A stretch of 64,000 bases of DNA from Algoriphagus sanaruensis. Lineage in GTDB: Bacteria; Bacteroidota; Bacteroidia; Cytophagales; Cyclobacteriaceae. Shown here piece by piece: positions 1-8,437 of this stretch; position 1 is the first letter of the stretch; each line of letters opens with the position of its first letter. Location of the stretch: contig NZ_CP012836.1 in NCBI RefSeq assembly GCF_001593605.1, forward strand, positions 2,732,501-2,796,500, read 5' to 3'. The notes under the pieces are model-generated. The model saw nothing but the letters and a program-made list of their open reading frames with translations, made no database searches and was not told the origin of the DNA. Both the position numbers and the translations under genes were made by a program.

Positions 1-1
1 G

Positions 2-769
2 GGCATCGTAGATTACTATCAGGTAGCTATCGCCTATGGAAGGAAAATAATTCAATCCGGTGGAGACATATTTTTGAATCATAAAGTATTAGCAATCAAT
101 ACCAAACCTAGCTTAGTCGAAATTCAAACTTCAAAAGGTGATTTTGAGGCAAAGCTAATTATCAACTGTGCTGGATTGTATTCTGACAAGATTGCTAGAC
201 TTAATGATTCTTCAATCGATGATGTCAAAATCATCCCTTTCCGTGGGGAATATTATAAACTCAAAAAGGAAAAAGAGTACCTCGTCAAAAATCTAATTTA
301 TCCCGTACCTGATCCCAATTTTCCATTTTTGGGAGTACACTTTACTCGAATGAAGAAAGGTGGTGTTGAAGCAGGGCCGAATGCAGTTTTGGCTTTTAAG
401 CGAGAAGGGTATAAAAAATCTCAAATTAACCTGACAGAGTTAGCTGAAAGTCTGGCTTGGCCAGGATTCCAAAAAGTTGCTGCTAAGTATTGGAAAACTG
501 GCTTTGGAGAACTTTACCGATCCTTCTCCAAAGCAGCCTTCACCAAAGCACTCCAGGAACTCATCCCAGAAATTCAAGAATCAGACTTAGTGGATGGTGG
601 CGCAGGAGTTCGTGCCCAGGCTTGCGATCGTAGTGGAGGTCTACTCGATGATTTCGCAATTCGCGAATCTGCACAGGCGATCAATGTACTCAATGCGCCC
701 TCTCCAGCAGCCACAAGTTCTCTTTCGATTGGGGGTACGGTCGCAGAAATGGCGCTAAAACGATTCTAA
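2..769 (+). CDS. lhgO: L-2-hydroxyglutarate oxidase, C-terminal part (5' end outside window)
   Basis: FAD-dependent oxidase of the DAO fold that oxidises L-2-hydroxyglutarate to 2-oxoglutarate. The frame is open from base 2, so the gene starts before the window; 255 residues are visible against about 400 for the family. Visible hallmarks are the segment GIVDYYQVA at the very start, INCAGLYSDK in the FAD/substrate domain, and the C-terminal GAGVRAQA and LNAPSPAATSSLSIG motifs typical of LhgO. The first internal ATG, at 74, is not the real start. The gene ends just before a hairpin shared with the convergent YheT gene. Family assignment is firm; physiology is inferred from the family. Confidence 0.88.
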   Translation, partial: GIVDYYQVAIAYGRKIIQSGGDIFLNHKVLAINTKPSLVEIQTSKGDFEAKLIINCAGLYSDKIARLNDSSIDDVKIIPFRGEYYKLKKEKEYLVKNLIYPVPDPNFPFLGVHFTRMKKGGVEAGPNAVLAFKREGYKKSQINLTELAESLAWPGFQKVAAKYWKTGFGELYRSFSKAAFTKALQELIPEIQESDLVDGGAGVRAQACDRSGGLLDDFAIRESAQAINVLNAPSPAATSSLSIGGTVAEMALKRF

Positions 770-777
770 AAACTTTC

Positions 778-815
778 AAAGAGCCTTGAAATCAAAAATC
801 AAGGCTCTTTTTTTT
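778..815. terminator. Bidirectional intrinsic terminator between lhgO and yheT-like gene
   Basis: Inverted repeat with arms AAAGAGCCTTGA (778-789) and TCAAGGCTCTTT (799-810), a 9-nt loop, and a T-run to about 815. The A/T tails on both sides let it serve both converging genes. The last codons and stop of the YheT gene (stop at 792-794) lie inside the loop and right arm, so the hairpin is partly coding. Confidence 0.8.
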
Positions 816-1769
816 AAGTAAAAAAGAGAGTAATTGGTTTTCTACATAGGTGTACTCTTGACCAGGAATTAAAAATCCCGTATGACCTCCTCTTTTTGGC
901 ATTTCTAGGAAAATCTCAGCCTTTTTAGATGCAAGGGCTGTTGGATAGCAAGCCTTCCCGAGCAAGGGGTCATTAAGAGCATTGATAATTAAAGTTGGAA
1001 TTTGAATTTGCTCCATCCAGTTATCTGCACTTACCTTTTGATAAAAGTCTTGGGCATCCTTGAACCCATGCAACTTTGCCGTAAAATGAGTATCAAATTC
1101 ATCAAAAGTGTCAATTCTCTTTAGCAAATCCAGATCAATAAGTTCAGGAAATTGCTTCGCTTTAGCTTCCATTTTCTTCTTCAACTTTCCTAGAAAGCGG
1201 TTTTTATAAAATTTATTTTTGGGCCATTTAAGTGTTTCTGCACTCGAAGGCAAATTGCAAGGAGTCGAATAAACAGCCACTCTTTTAATCACCTGAGGCA
1301 AGTTAATTCCTTGTTCTCCCACATATTTTAAAGTCTGAGCTCCCCCCATGCTGATCCCTGAGAGGAAAATTTCTTCATAACCACCCTTATTCAAAACGTG
1401 TTGAACTACCGTCTCCAAATCATAACTGGCTCCGTGATGATACAAAATAGGTTTTTTATTCATTGGGCCACCACAAGTTCGATTGTTCCAAACCAGCACA
1501 TCGACTCCAGCTTGATTAAATAGTTTTACCAGGGCCTTAGCATAATGTCTTCCTGAATCTCCTTCCAAACCATGCGAAACAATCAGTAATTGATGACCTC
1601 CTACCTTCGACCAATCCAAAAGTAAAAAGTCTTCATCCGGGGTTTTGATCTCTTCCCTGGAATAGAAAACTCCTTCAATTTTTCGAAATAAACTTGGATA
1701 AATAGTCTCCAAATGGCCATTAAAAAGAAAAAAAGGCGGATTAGAATAGCTCGAATTTGAAATTGGCAT
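792..1769 (-). CDS. YheT-family alpha/beta hydrolase
   Basis: Cytosolic alpha/beta hydrolase of the YheT/ABHD1-3 family (325 residues, normal length). The N-terminal GHLETIYPSLFR is the family signature. The catalytic triad can be read as Ser140 in GISMGG, Asp267 in NALNDP and His296 in RGGHTGF. The oxyanion region is SHGLEGDSGRHY, and the family motif NNRTCGG follows. The physiological substrate of this family is poorly defined; esterase activity on short acyl or lipid esters is inferred. The gene stands alone on the minus strand: a terminator-like hairpin lies upstream (1783-1811), and its 3' end runs into the hairpin shared with lhgO. Confidence 0.85.
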   Translation of the reverse strand: MPISNSSYSNPPFFLFNGHLETIYPSLFRKIEGVFYSREEIKTPDEDFLLLDWSKVGGHQLLIVSHGLEGDSGRHYAKALVKLFNQAGVDVLVWNNRTCGGPMNKKPILYHHGASYDLETVVQHVLNKGGYEEIFLSGISMGGAQTLKYVGEQGINLPQVIKRVAVYSTPCNLPSSAETLKWPKNKFYKNRFLGKLKKKMEAKAKQFPELIDLDLLKRIDTFDEFDTHFTAKLHGFKDAQDFYQKVSADNWMEQIQIPTLIINALNDPLLGKACYPTALASKKAEIFLEMPKRGGHTGFLIPGQEYTYVENQLLSFLLKKKSLDF

Positions 1770-1782
1770 AGACGAGAAATAG

Positions 1783-1811
1783 AAAAGCAGGTCATAAAGA
1801 TCCTGCTTTTT
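1783..1811 (-). terminator. Hairpin terminator after the Hpt-like gene
   Basis: Arms AAAAGCAGG (1783-1791) and CCTGCTTTT (1802-1810) with a 10-nt loop. On the minus strand it follows the stop of the Hpt-like gene and precedes the YheT gene. The minus-side U-tract is interrupted, so strength is uncertain. Confidence 0.55.
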
Positions 1812-1839
1812 GTACTTAATTAAAATTTATTGGAAAGAA

Positions 1840-2193
1840 CTAGGCCTGCTGCATGAGTGACTCTACTTCTTGAATGGCAACTTCCACCTTACCTCTAAAC
1901 TCTAGAAAATGTTTTTCAAAACTTCCTCCGAAACCTTCTGATTCTAATATTTCTTTTCCAGTTTGAAGACAATCAGCCAAATCATCAAATTCAAACATGG
2001 CAATCGTAGGCTTAATCTTATGCCGAATTTGTTGAATTTTCACCAAATCACTTTCCAGATTACCCTCTTGATACTTTTCCAAAAGCTCCTTTAAGCCATT
2101 GAAAATAGCAAGCGTGAGCTCAGACCTAAAGTCTTCATCTCCTTCCGCCATCTCAGAAATTCGGGTATTGAGTTCAGGGTAATTTTTTATCAT
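1840..2193 (-). CDS. Hpt-like histidine phosphotransfer domain protein
   Basis: A 117-residue all-helical protein without signal peptide. The segment IRHKIKPTIAMFEF (around residues 56-69) resembles the phospho-accepting helix of Hpt domains (H-x-L/I-K-P/G-S/T), so His58 would be the phosphate carrier. The length fits a stand-alone Hpt domain. It would shuttle phosphate between hybrid kinases and response regulators. No kinase or regulator gene adjoins it; the nearest hybrid kinase in the window is at 44.4-48.7 kb. It lies 3 nt after the BaiN-type flavoprotein gene, so the two are probably co-transcribed. The identification rests on one motif and overall size; another small helical protein is possible. 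Confidence 0.6.
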   Translation of the reverse strand: MIKNYPELNTRISEMAEGDEDFRSELTLAIFNGLKELLEKYQEGNLESDLVKIQQIRHKIKPTIAMFEFDDLADCLQTGKEILESEGFGGSFEKHFLEFRGKVEVAIQEVESLMQQA

Positions 2194-2196
2194 AAA

Positions 2197-3402
2197 TTAG
2201 TTTTTTGCAGCACTTCCAGCAATAAATCCAGTGGTCCAAGCAGCTTGAAAATTAAAGCCTCCCGTGATGCCATCCAAATTTAGAATTTCGCCTGCAAAGT
2301 AAAGGTTCGGGTGATTTTTACTTTGCATTGTATCAGGATCAACCTCCCCAAGATTTATGCCACCTGCAGTAACAAACTCTTCTTTAAAGGTTGTTTTTCC
2401 ATCAATTTCCAAATTATAGCAAAATAGATTTTGAATCAAACGGTTCATTGACTTTTTGGATATATTCCCAAAAAGATCAGTTTCTGAAAGGCCTGAATTT
2501 TCGCAACAATGAACCCAAAGTCTACTTGGGATGTCAAAAAGTGGATGAGCAAAAACTTTTCTTTTGGGGTGGTTTTGAACATAAGCCAATAAATGATCTA
2601 CATAGGATTGCTCGGAAAAATTTGCATTCCAGTTGATCAGAGCCTTTGTGCGATAATTGGCCTCATGAAGCCATTCTGCACCAAAAGCAGACAGTTTAAG
2701 AACTGCTGGACCTGAAATTCCCCAATGGGTAATCAAAACCGGACCTCTATAATTGAGTTTGGTTCCTTCCAGTTTCACCAAGCCATCCGGAACAGCAAGC
2801 CCCATTAAATCACGAATAGGTTCTTTGGGAGCATTGAAGGTAAATAAAGAAGGGATTGGGTTTTGAATCTGGTGGTTTAATGATTTAAGAAAGGTGTACC
2901 CGTCTACTTTAGGAAATCCCCCCGCAGCAACAATAACTCTGTCCACTTCAAATTCACCTTTTTCTGATTGAAGTCGAAACCGACTTTTAGTCGGAGTAAT
3001 GGCTTTGATTCCGGTACTGATTCTTACTTCTACGCCAAGTTTTTGAACTTCCCTTACCAAGGCATCAATAATGGATTGAGAGGAGTCTGTAACAGGAAAT
3101 ACTCGTCCATCGGGTTCAATTTTCAATTTTACTCCTCGAGATTGAAACCAATCAAAGGTGTCTGGAATAGCAAAATGTCGAAAAGCCTTTTTCAAAAACT
3201 TCTCACCTCTGGGATAATTTTTCACCAGTTTTGAGATCTCCAAAGGTTGATGGGTAACATTGCAGCGACCACCTCCTGAGATTTTTACCTTGGAAAGTAT
3301 TTTTGGGCTTTTTTCAAAGATAATGACTTCATTTCCAGGCTTACTGGCATGTATCGCCGCAAAAAAACCTGCAGCACCTCCTCCTATGATTGCGATTTTC
3401 AA
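2197..3402 (-). CDS. BaiN/RdsA-family (HI0933/YhiN-like) flavoprotein, TTG start
   Basis: NAD(P)/FAD-dependent oxidoreductase of the HI0933/YhiN (BaiN) family, 401 residues as expected. The FAD-binding GGGAAG lies at residues 7-12, followed by KVKISGGGRCNVTH, which is diagnostic for the family. The C-terminus has TAGGINLGEVD and FAGEILNLDGITGGFNFQ, the second FAD-contact region. The start codon is TTG at 3402: it lies only six codons before the dinucleotide-binding glycines and no in-frame ATG precedes it. The gene starts 17 nt after the HerA-like ATPase gene and ends 3 nt before the Hpt-like gene, suggesting one transcript. The substrate in most bacteria is unknown. Confidence 0.85.
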   Translation of the reverse strand: MKIAIIGGGAAGFFAAIHASKPGNEVIIFEKSPKILSKVKISGGGRCNVTHQPLEISKLVKNYPRGEKFLKKAFRHFAIPDTFDWFQSRGVKLKIEPDGRVFPVTDSSQSIIDALVREVQKLGVEVRISTGIKAITPTKSRFRLQSEKGEFEVDRVIVAAGGFPKVDGYTFLKSLNHQIQNPIPSLFTFNAPKEPIRDLMGLAVPDGLVKLEGTKLNYRGPVLITHWGISGPAVLKLSAFGAEWLHEANYRTKALINWNANFSEQSYVDHLLAYVQNHPKRKVFAHPLFDIPSRLWVHCCENSGLSETDLFGNISKKSMNRLIQNLFCYNLEIDGKTTFKEEFVTAGGINLGEVDPDTMQSKNHPNLYFAGEILNLDGITGGFNFQAAWTTGFIAGSAAKN

Positions 3403-3419
3403 GGGTCTTTCTTTTCTGA

Positions 3420-4955
3420 TTATCTCCTCTTTCCTGAAAATGATCCCAATATTCCTCGGGCCAGCTCTCTAAACAAAGTTCTACCCAATTGCCGGACCAT
3501 CGTATTTTTACTCAGTTCTTTCAAAAGTGATTCGTCTTTTGGAGTTCTTGAACTTGATTTTCTGGTCACTTCCTTGGGAATTTCTTTTTGTTGAACGGAT
3601 TCAACTTGATTCATTTTTCGCTCCAATATCTCAAATGCACTGTCACGATCAAGGTCATGATTGTATTTTCGAACCAAATCAGAACTCGCTACCAATTGAT
3701 CAATTTCAGTTGAAGACAAAATATCCATCCGGGTTATCGGTGCGCGAACAAGTGTTCTGGCCAATGGAGTCGGAATTCCTTTTTCATTTAAGGCTGTTAC
3801 CAAAGCTTCACCAATTCCCATGGAGGTTAATACTTCAGCTGTATCGTAAAATGGCGAATCCGGGTAGTTTTCGGCAGTTTTTGTGATTGCTTTACGATCT
3901 TTGGCTGTAAATGCTCTTAGTGCATGTTGTACTTTTAAACCTAACTGGCCAAGAACATTATCCGGAACGTCTGTAGGAGTTTGTGTACAAAAATAAACCC
4001 CAACTCCCTTGGATCGAATAAGCTTAATGATGGCTTCTATCTTTTCCAAAAGATCCTTTGAAGCACTAGAAAACACCAAATGTGCCTCATCAATAAACAA
4101 ACAAAGTTTCGGTTGGTCTGAATCTCCTTGCTCAGGAAATGTCTCATAGATTTCTGATAACAAGCTGAGCATGAAGGTGGAAAAAACTTTAGGCTTGCTC
4201 TGAATGTCGGTCAATCGAATGATGGAAACTACGCCTTTACCCTCTTTCGTCCGCACAAAATCCTGAACATCGAATGATAATTCACCAAAAAACCGGTCCG
4301 CTCCTTGCTGCTCCAGTTCGATAACTTTGCGCATGATCGTGTTTACAGATGCTGCTGAAACCTGTCCGAATTCTTTTTCAATATCACTCTTCCCTTCATT
4401 GACAACAAACTGAAGAACTCTTTTGAAATCCTTTAAATCCAACAAGGGCAAATGATTCAAATCACAATACCTGAAGACTAAGGCAACCACTCCTCGCTGC
4501 GTATCATTGAGCTCTAGGATTTGGGAGATTAGAACAGGTCCAAATTCAGAAACTGTAGCTTTCAAGCGCACTCCCTTTTCATTGGAAATCGACATAAGTT
4601 CCACTGGGAGTCCTTGTGGATCATAAGAAACTCCGATGGTTTCTGATCTTTTTAGAATAAAATCAGAGACGCTTCCTGCTTGAGCCAATCCAGAAAGATC
4701 TCCTTTCAAATCCATCAAGACCGAGGGAATACCTTTAAGAGAGAGCTGTTCTGCTATTACCTGCAAGGTTTTGGTTTTTCCAGTACCTGTTGCACCTGCT
4801 ATCAAACCGTGTCGATTTAAGGTTTTCAAAGGGATTTTAATCTGAGCGTTTGAAACAGGTTCGCCATCAAGGATCCCTGTCCCTAAAACGATATAATCTT
4901 TTTTAAATACCTGACCTTCGGCAAGATGATTTCTAAATTGTGTTTGACGATCCAT
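3420..4955 (-). CDS. HerA-like ATPase, DUF853 (YjgR) family
   Basis: A 511-residue P-loop ATPase of the HerA/FtsK superfamily, DUF853 (YjgR-like) branch. Walker A GATGTGKT is at residues 54-61. Walker B is in CLFIDEAHLVF near residue 290, followed by a sensor segment FCTQTPTDVPDNVLGQLG characteristic of the family. The C-terminal 70 residues are charged and low in complexity. Family members resemble DNA-translocating ATPases, but no role has been established for the YjgR branch; no NurA or SIR2 partner (as in HerA defence systems) is next to it, so a defence role is not supported. First gene of a probable herA-like/baiN-like/hpt transcript. Confidence 0.85.
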   Translation of the reverse strand: MDRQTQFRNHLAEGQVFKKDYIVLGTGILDGEPVSNAQIKIPLKTLNRHGLIAGATGTGKTKTLQVIAEQLSLKGIPSVLMDLKGDLSGLAQAGSVSDFILKRSETIGVSYDPQGLPVELMSISNEKGVRLKATVSEFGPVLISQILELNDTQRGVVALVFRYCDLNHLPLLDLKDFKRVLQFVVNEGKSDIEKEFGQVSAASVNTIMRKVIELEQQGADRFFGELSFDVQDFVRTKEGKGVVSIIRLTDIQSKPKVFSTFMLSLLSEIYETFPEQGDSDQPKLCLFIDEAHLVFSSASKDLLEKIEAIIKLIRSKGVGVYFCTQTPTDVPDNVLGQLGLKVQHALRAFTAKDRKAITKTAENYPDSPFYDTAEVLTSMGIGEALVTALNEKGIPTPLARTLVRAPITRMDILSSTEIDQLVASSDLVRKYNHDLDRDSAFEILERKMNQVESVQQKEIPKEVTRKSSSRTPKDESLLKELSKNTMVRQLGRTLFRELARGILGSFSGKRR

Positions 4956-5019
4956 ATGAAAAGTATGTGGATTTAATTCCTTGGATTGGTTTGTGCTTCA
5001 AGATAAGAGAATCATCAAA

Positions 5020-6165
5020 TTAATTGGTCCTCAACGATTCAATAACCTCGCTTGTCCAAGCGGCTGCAAATTCAACATTTTCCAGACTTGTATTCCTTCC
5101 AAGACTAAAGCGAATCGAAGCTCTTCCCAAATCCGGATTAAGCGCCATAGCTTGCAAAACATGACTGGGTTTAGGAGAAATAGAAGTACAGGCTGAACCC
5201 GAACTCACCGCAATTTTCTGATTGATTTTTTTGAGAAGCTCTTCACCTTCAACTCCTGAGAATGATATATTGGAAACATGAGGCAATCTATTATCCTGAC
5301 TTCCATTCAAGATCGTTCCTTGAATCCCCAAAATATCTGATTCAAGTCTATTTCGAAGGATTTCTAATCTTTTTCCTTCTTCTTTCATCTCCATTAACCT
5401 CAATTCTGCAGCCTTTCCAAATCCTACAATTCCAGGAACATTCAGGGTTCCACTTCGCAATCCTTTTTCATGCCCCCCTCCATGGATTTGAGCCAAAGGT
5501 TTTGGCAAACTATGGTTATGCCTGACATACAGTGCCCCTACTCCTTTGGGGCCATACAATTTATGAGCAGAAAGTGCCATCAAATGAATTCCTGATACTG
5601 AAACAGGAATTTTACCTGCTGCCTGTACCCCATCGGTGAAAAAGATAATATTTCTTGATTCTGCCAGCGCTGCAATTTCTGAAATCGGATGAATCACACC
5701 TGTTTCGTTATTAGCCCACATCAAGCAAATCATTTTGGTGTATGAGCGAATGGAATTTTCCAAATCTTTTAGACTGATTGTGCCATTAGAATCCACAGGG
5801 AGATAGGTTACTTCTGCGCCTATCTTCTCTAATTCCGAAAACGTATCCAAGACCGCTTTATGCTCTGTTTGGCAAGTGATGTAATGCTGCTTTTCCTCGA
5901 CATAAGATTCAAAAGTTCCTTTTATCGCAAGATTGATAGATTCGGTAGCACCTGAGGTAAAAATGATCTCTTTGGGTTTGGCTCCTATCAGATTTGCAAT
6001 TTTTTCCCTCGCTTCTTCCACTGCATTTTCAGCAATCCATCCAAAAGGATGACTTTTGCTAGCCGCATTTCCAAAATGAACCCCAAAAAATGGAAGCATT
6101 GCTTCAATAACCTCTGGAGCACAAGGGGTTGTCGCATTATAATCGAAGTAAATTGGGTAATTCAT
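5020..6165 (-). CDS. Cysteine desulfurase (NifS/IscS family)
   Basis: PLP-dependent aminotransferase class V enzyme that takes sulfur from cysteine for Fe-S clusters or thiolated tRNA. From the chosen ATG (6165) the protein has 381 residues. Key residues are His102 (EHKAV), the NNETG segment at 152-156, Asp178 (FTDGVQ), PLP lysine Lys202 (SAHKLYGPKG) and the catalytic Cys326 in SSGSACTS. An in-frame start at 6201 would overlap the hxlR-type gene by 23 nt and add 12 residues not found in the family, so the ATG directly before YPIYFDYNATTP is preferred. No isc/suf genes adjoin it, so which pathway it feeds is unknown. Confidence 0.9.
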   Translation of the reverse strand: MNYPIYFDYNATTPCAPEVIEAMLPFFGVHFGNAASKSHPFGWIAENAVEEAREKIANLIGAKPKEIIFTSGATESINLAIKGTFESYVEEKQHYITCQTEHKAVLDTFSELEKIGAEVTYLPVDSNGTISLKDLENSIRSYTKMICLMWANNETGVIHPISEIAALAESRNIIFFTDGVQAAGKIPVSVSGIHLMALSAHKLYGPKGVGALYVRHNHSLPKPLAQIHGGGHEKGLRSGTLNVPGIVGFGKAAELRLMEMKEEGKRLEILRNRLESDILGIQGTILNGSQDNRLPHVSNISFSGVEGEELLKKINQKIAVSSGSACTSISPKPSHVLQAMALNPDLGRASIRFSLGRNTSLENVEFAAAWTSEVIESLRTN

Positions 6166-6178
6166 AGCCTGAATTTGC

Positions 6179-6529
6179 TTATTTTTTCTCTCCAACCCCA
6201 AAATCTTCCATCAGCTGCTTGCCGTAATTTCGAATGGTATCGATGATTGGAATAGCCGAAAGTCCTCTTTCCGTGATGGAATATTCCACCTTAGGCGGAA
6301 CTACCGGATAAACTGTTCTGACTATAAATCCTTCTTCTTCCAATTCCCTCAATTGGCTTGTCAGCATTTTATGAGTGATATGGGGAATGTCTTTTTTCAA
6401 TTCTCCATAGCGCATGATCCGATCCTTTAATCTCCATAAGATAGGCATCTTCCATGTACCCCCGATTCTATCCATTGCGAATTCAACCGGGTTGTAATAC
6501 AGCTTATTGTTAAATAAGAAATCAGGCAT
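6179..6529 (-). CDS. HxlR-family winged-helix transcriptional regulator
   Basis: A 116-residue MarR-like winged-helix protein of the HxlR family. The segment NPVEFAMDRIGGTWKMPIL (residues 13-31) matches the family opening, followed by the recognition region ITHKMLTSQLRELEEEGFIVR and the wing YPVVPPKVEYSITERG. The N-terminal cysteine that many HxlR sensors use for redox or quinone sensing is Asn13 here, so the ligand is probably not sensed through that thiol. It is divergent from an F420-type oxidoreductase/SDR pair across 112 nt containing an inverted repeat, and is likely to control that pair and itself (inference from layout). Confidence 0.85.
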   Translation of the reverse strand: MPDFLFNNKLYYNPVEFAMDRIGGTWKMPILWRLKDRIMRYGELKKDIPHITHKMLTSQLRELEEEGFIVRTVYPVVPPKVEYSITERGLSAIPIIDTIRNYGKQLMEDFGVGEKK

Positions 6530-6549
6530 AAGGTTTCATTTTTCCATTT

Positions 6550-6584
6550 CTTACCTAAAGGTGCATATCATAATCTTTGGTAAG
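6550..6584. promoter_or_regulatory. Candidate HxlR operator in the divergent intergenic region
   Basis: Arms CTTACCTAAAG (6550-6560) and CTTTGGTAAG (6575-6584) form an inverted repeat except for one extra base in the left arm. The left arm itself contains the small palindrome ACCTAAAGGT. It lies 20 nt upstream of the regulator start and 57 nt upstream of the oxidoreductase start, the usual place for an autoregulatory operator. Binding is inferred, not shown. Confidence 0.45.
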
Positions 6585-6641
6585 TAATCAAATATAGGAA
6601 AGTAAATAATCGATCTTTATTTATTAAAAATTTCCAAGGGT

Positions 6642-7259
6642 ATGAAAATCGCAATAATAGGAACCGGAAATGTGGGTGGCGCTTTGGCTACCAAATGGGC
6701 CAAGGCCGGCCATGAAATTAATTTGGGCGTACAGGATAGCTCAAATTTTAAGGGAATGGAATTATTGAAAAATCCAAATACGAAGGTTTTTTCAATAGAA
6801 GAAGCTGTCCGCCTATCCAATGTAATTCTTGTAGCTACTCCAGCAAACGCTGCTGTAGAAGTGGCTAAAAGCATGGGAAATACCACAGGAAAAATCATCA
6901 TTGACTCCATGAATATCGTCATGGGACGTGGACCGAAAGGCTTTAAATCTACTGCTGAGGCTATCTTAGCCAATACCCAAACCGAGGACGTGGTCAAATG
7001 CTTTAATACCACAGGCTACAATAATATGGTCAATCCAATTTATGAAATCACTGCCCTTGATATGTTTGTGGCGGGAGATAGCGAAATGGGAAAAAGAGCT
7101 GCCATCCAGCTTGCGAAAGATGCTGGATTTGGAGAATGTTATTCCATTGGAGGAAATGACAAATTTGAGCTTATAGAGCAATTTGCCTGGTTTTGGATCA
7201 ATTTAGCCATGTTCCAAGACCAAGGTCGGGATATCGGATTTAAACTTTTAAAACGATGA
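6642..7259 (+). CDS. NADPH-dependent F420 reductase-like oxidoreductase
   Basis: A 205-residue Rossmann protein of the F420-oxidoreductase/ProC-like group (pfam F420_oxidored). GTGNVGG at residues 7-13 is the dinucleotide site. VATPANAAVEVAKS and KCFNTTGYNNM follow the family pattern for binding the second substrate. The C-terminus, WFWINLAMF, is a typical hydrophobic closing helix. The organism group does not generally make F420, so the true partner cofactor or substrate is unknown. The stop overlaps the SDR start by 4 nt (ATGA), implying translational coupling, and the pair is divergent from an HxlR regulator. Confidence 0.8.
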   Translation: MKIAIIGTGNVGGALATKWAKAGHEINLGVQDSSNFKGMELLKNPNTKVFSIEEAVRLSNVILVATPANAAVEVAKSMGNTTGKIIIDSMNIVMGRGPKGFKSTAEAILANTQTEDVVKCFNTTGYNNMVNPIYEITALDMFVAGDSEMGKRAAIQLAKDAGFGECYSIGGNDKFELIEQFAWFWINLAMFQDQGRDIGFKLLKR

Positions 7260-7987
7260 AAGTAGCCCTAGTCACTGGAGCAGCAAAGGGCCTTGGTCTT
7301 GAATGGTGTCACCAACTCGGACTAAAAGGATATAAAGTAATCCTCACTGCAAGAAATTTTGAACAGGCTCAGCTAGCAGCAAGTGAATTAAACCAACAGG
7401 ATTTGGTCATTTATCCCAAAGCCCTAGATGTCGCTAATGAATCAGAAATTGAAGATTTAGCCTCCTGGGCTACTGAGCTATTTGGAAGAGTTGACCTCAT
7501 TGTCAACAATGCAGGAATCAATCCAAAAGACTATGCGGATAAATCCAGAATGGCAAAGGCTTTCAACCTTTCACAATTAGATTATCAGGAAATGCTCCAG
7601 GTAATCCAGATCAATAGCTTAGCTCCTTTGATGATGGTTAAGCACTTTTTACCGCTTTTGAAAAAGAGCGAAAAACCATTAGTGGTCAATATTTCAAGTT
7701 GGCTTTCTTCCGTCAGCCAACTTTCTTTTGGAGGACATTATGGATATGTAGGAAGCAAAAATCTGTTGAATGTCCTGAATAAATCCATGGCTCTTGAACT
7801 CAAAAATGAGGGAATTATTTGCGTCAATGTCAATCCGGGTTGGGTTAAAACCCAAATGGGAGGACAAAAAGCAACTTTCACCACAGAGGAGTCAGTCAAA
7901 AATTTGATCAAAAATATTGTCGAAAAAGTAAGCTTAGAGGAAACAGGAAGCTTTTTGAATTTTGACGGGAGCCCGCATCCATGGTAA
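7256..7987 (+). CDS. Short-chain dehydrogenase/reductase
   Basis: Classical SDR of 243 residues. The cofactor motif TGAAKGLG is at residues 7-14, NNAG at 84-87, the catalytic serine is in NISSWLSS (147/148), and the YxxxK pair is Tyr164/Lys168, followed by the NPGWVKT segment. Residue 33 after the second strand is Arg, which favours NADP(H). It is coupled by ATGA overlap to the F420-type reductase gene; both are probably under the divergent HxlR regulator, suggesting handling of a reactive carbonyl or quinone. That role is inference. The substrate is unknown. Confidence 0.87.
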   Translation: MKVALVTGAAKGLGLEWCHQLGLKGYKVILTARNFEQAQLAASELNQQDLVIYPKALDVANESEIEDLASWATELFGRVDLIVNNAGINPKDYADKSRMAKAFNLSQLDYQEMLQVIQINSLAPLMMVKHFLPLLKKSEKPLVVNISSWLSSVSQLSFGGHYGYVGSKNLLNVLNKSMALELKNEGIICVNVNPGWVKTQMGGQKATFTTEESVKNLIKNIVEKVSLEETGSFLNFDGSPHPW

Positions 7988-8009
7988 ATTGGCAACTCAT
8001 TAAATAGCC

Positions 8010-8357
8010 ATGCAAGAAACCTGGACTTTTGATTTTGTACCAACTGAAAAAATGGACCAAGACTTAGTCCATTTGATTTCTAAGAAAGAAAAAGAACTTG
8101 GTATTTTCCTTACTTATTATTTCAAGAAAGAGGGTGCGGTCGTGGAAAAAGTTAGACTTTTTGGAAGCCCTGAATTTGAGTCAAAATTTAAAGGGGTAAT
8201 TAAATTGGAATTTGATCTTGTATTTTTCAATGCTTGTTTGGCTATTTCTGAAAACAACACAGAAACTATAAAAATCAACTTCGAAATTGAACCTGAAATT
8301 CAAAAAATCATATTGACTGGCCCGTACTGGCCAAGTCGAGAAATGGACGAAATCTGA
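8010..8357 (+). CDS. Hypothetical protein, 115 residues
   Basis: Not recognised. A small acidic, soluble protein without signal peptide or membrane helix; the sequence alternates charged and beta-prone segments (for example IKLEFDLVFF and IKINFEIEPEIQKIIL), suggesting a compact alpha/beta fold. It starts 22 nt after the SDR gene, has codon use like its neighbours, and is followed by a strong bidirectional terminator. It is therefore probably the last gene of the HxlR-linked transcript. Confidence 0.6.
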   Translation: MQETWTFDFVPTEKMDQDLVHLISKKEKELGIFLTYYFKKEGAVVEKVRLFGSPEFESKFKGVIKLEFDLVFFNACLAISENNTETIKINFEIEPEIQKIILTGPYWPSREMDEI

Positions 8358-8390
8358 AGGTTTAATTACAACAAGATTAAAAACGAAAAA

Positions 8391-8419
8391 ACCTCTCAAA
8401 TTTAATTTGAGAGGTTTTT
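8391..8419. terminator. Bidirectional intrinsic terminator
   Basis: Perfect arms ACCTCTCAAAT (8391-8401) and ATTTGAGAGGT (8405-8415) with a 3-nt loop, an A-run before and a T-run after. It sits between the convergent 115-residue gene and the molybdenum hydroxylase gene, so it can stop both. Confidence 0.88.
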
Positions 8420-8437
8420 GTTTTATGAATTAATCAA

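Noticed and set aside
3420..4955. HerA-like ATPase as part of an antiphage system.
   Set aside because: It belongs to the DUF853/YjgR branch and no SIR2, NurA, nuclease or other effector gene adjoins.
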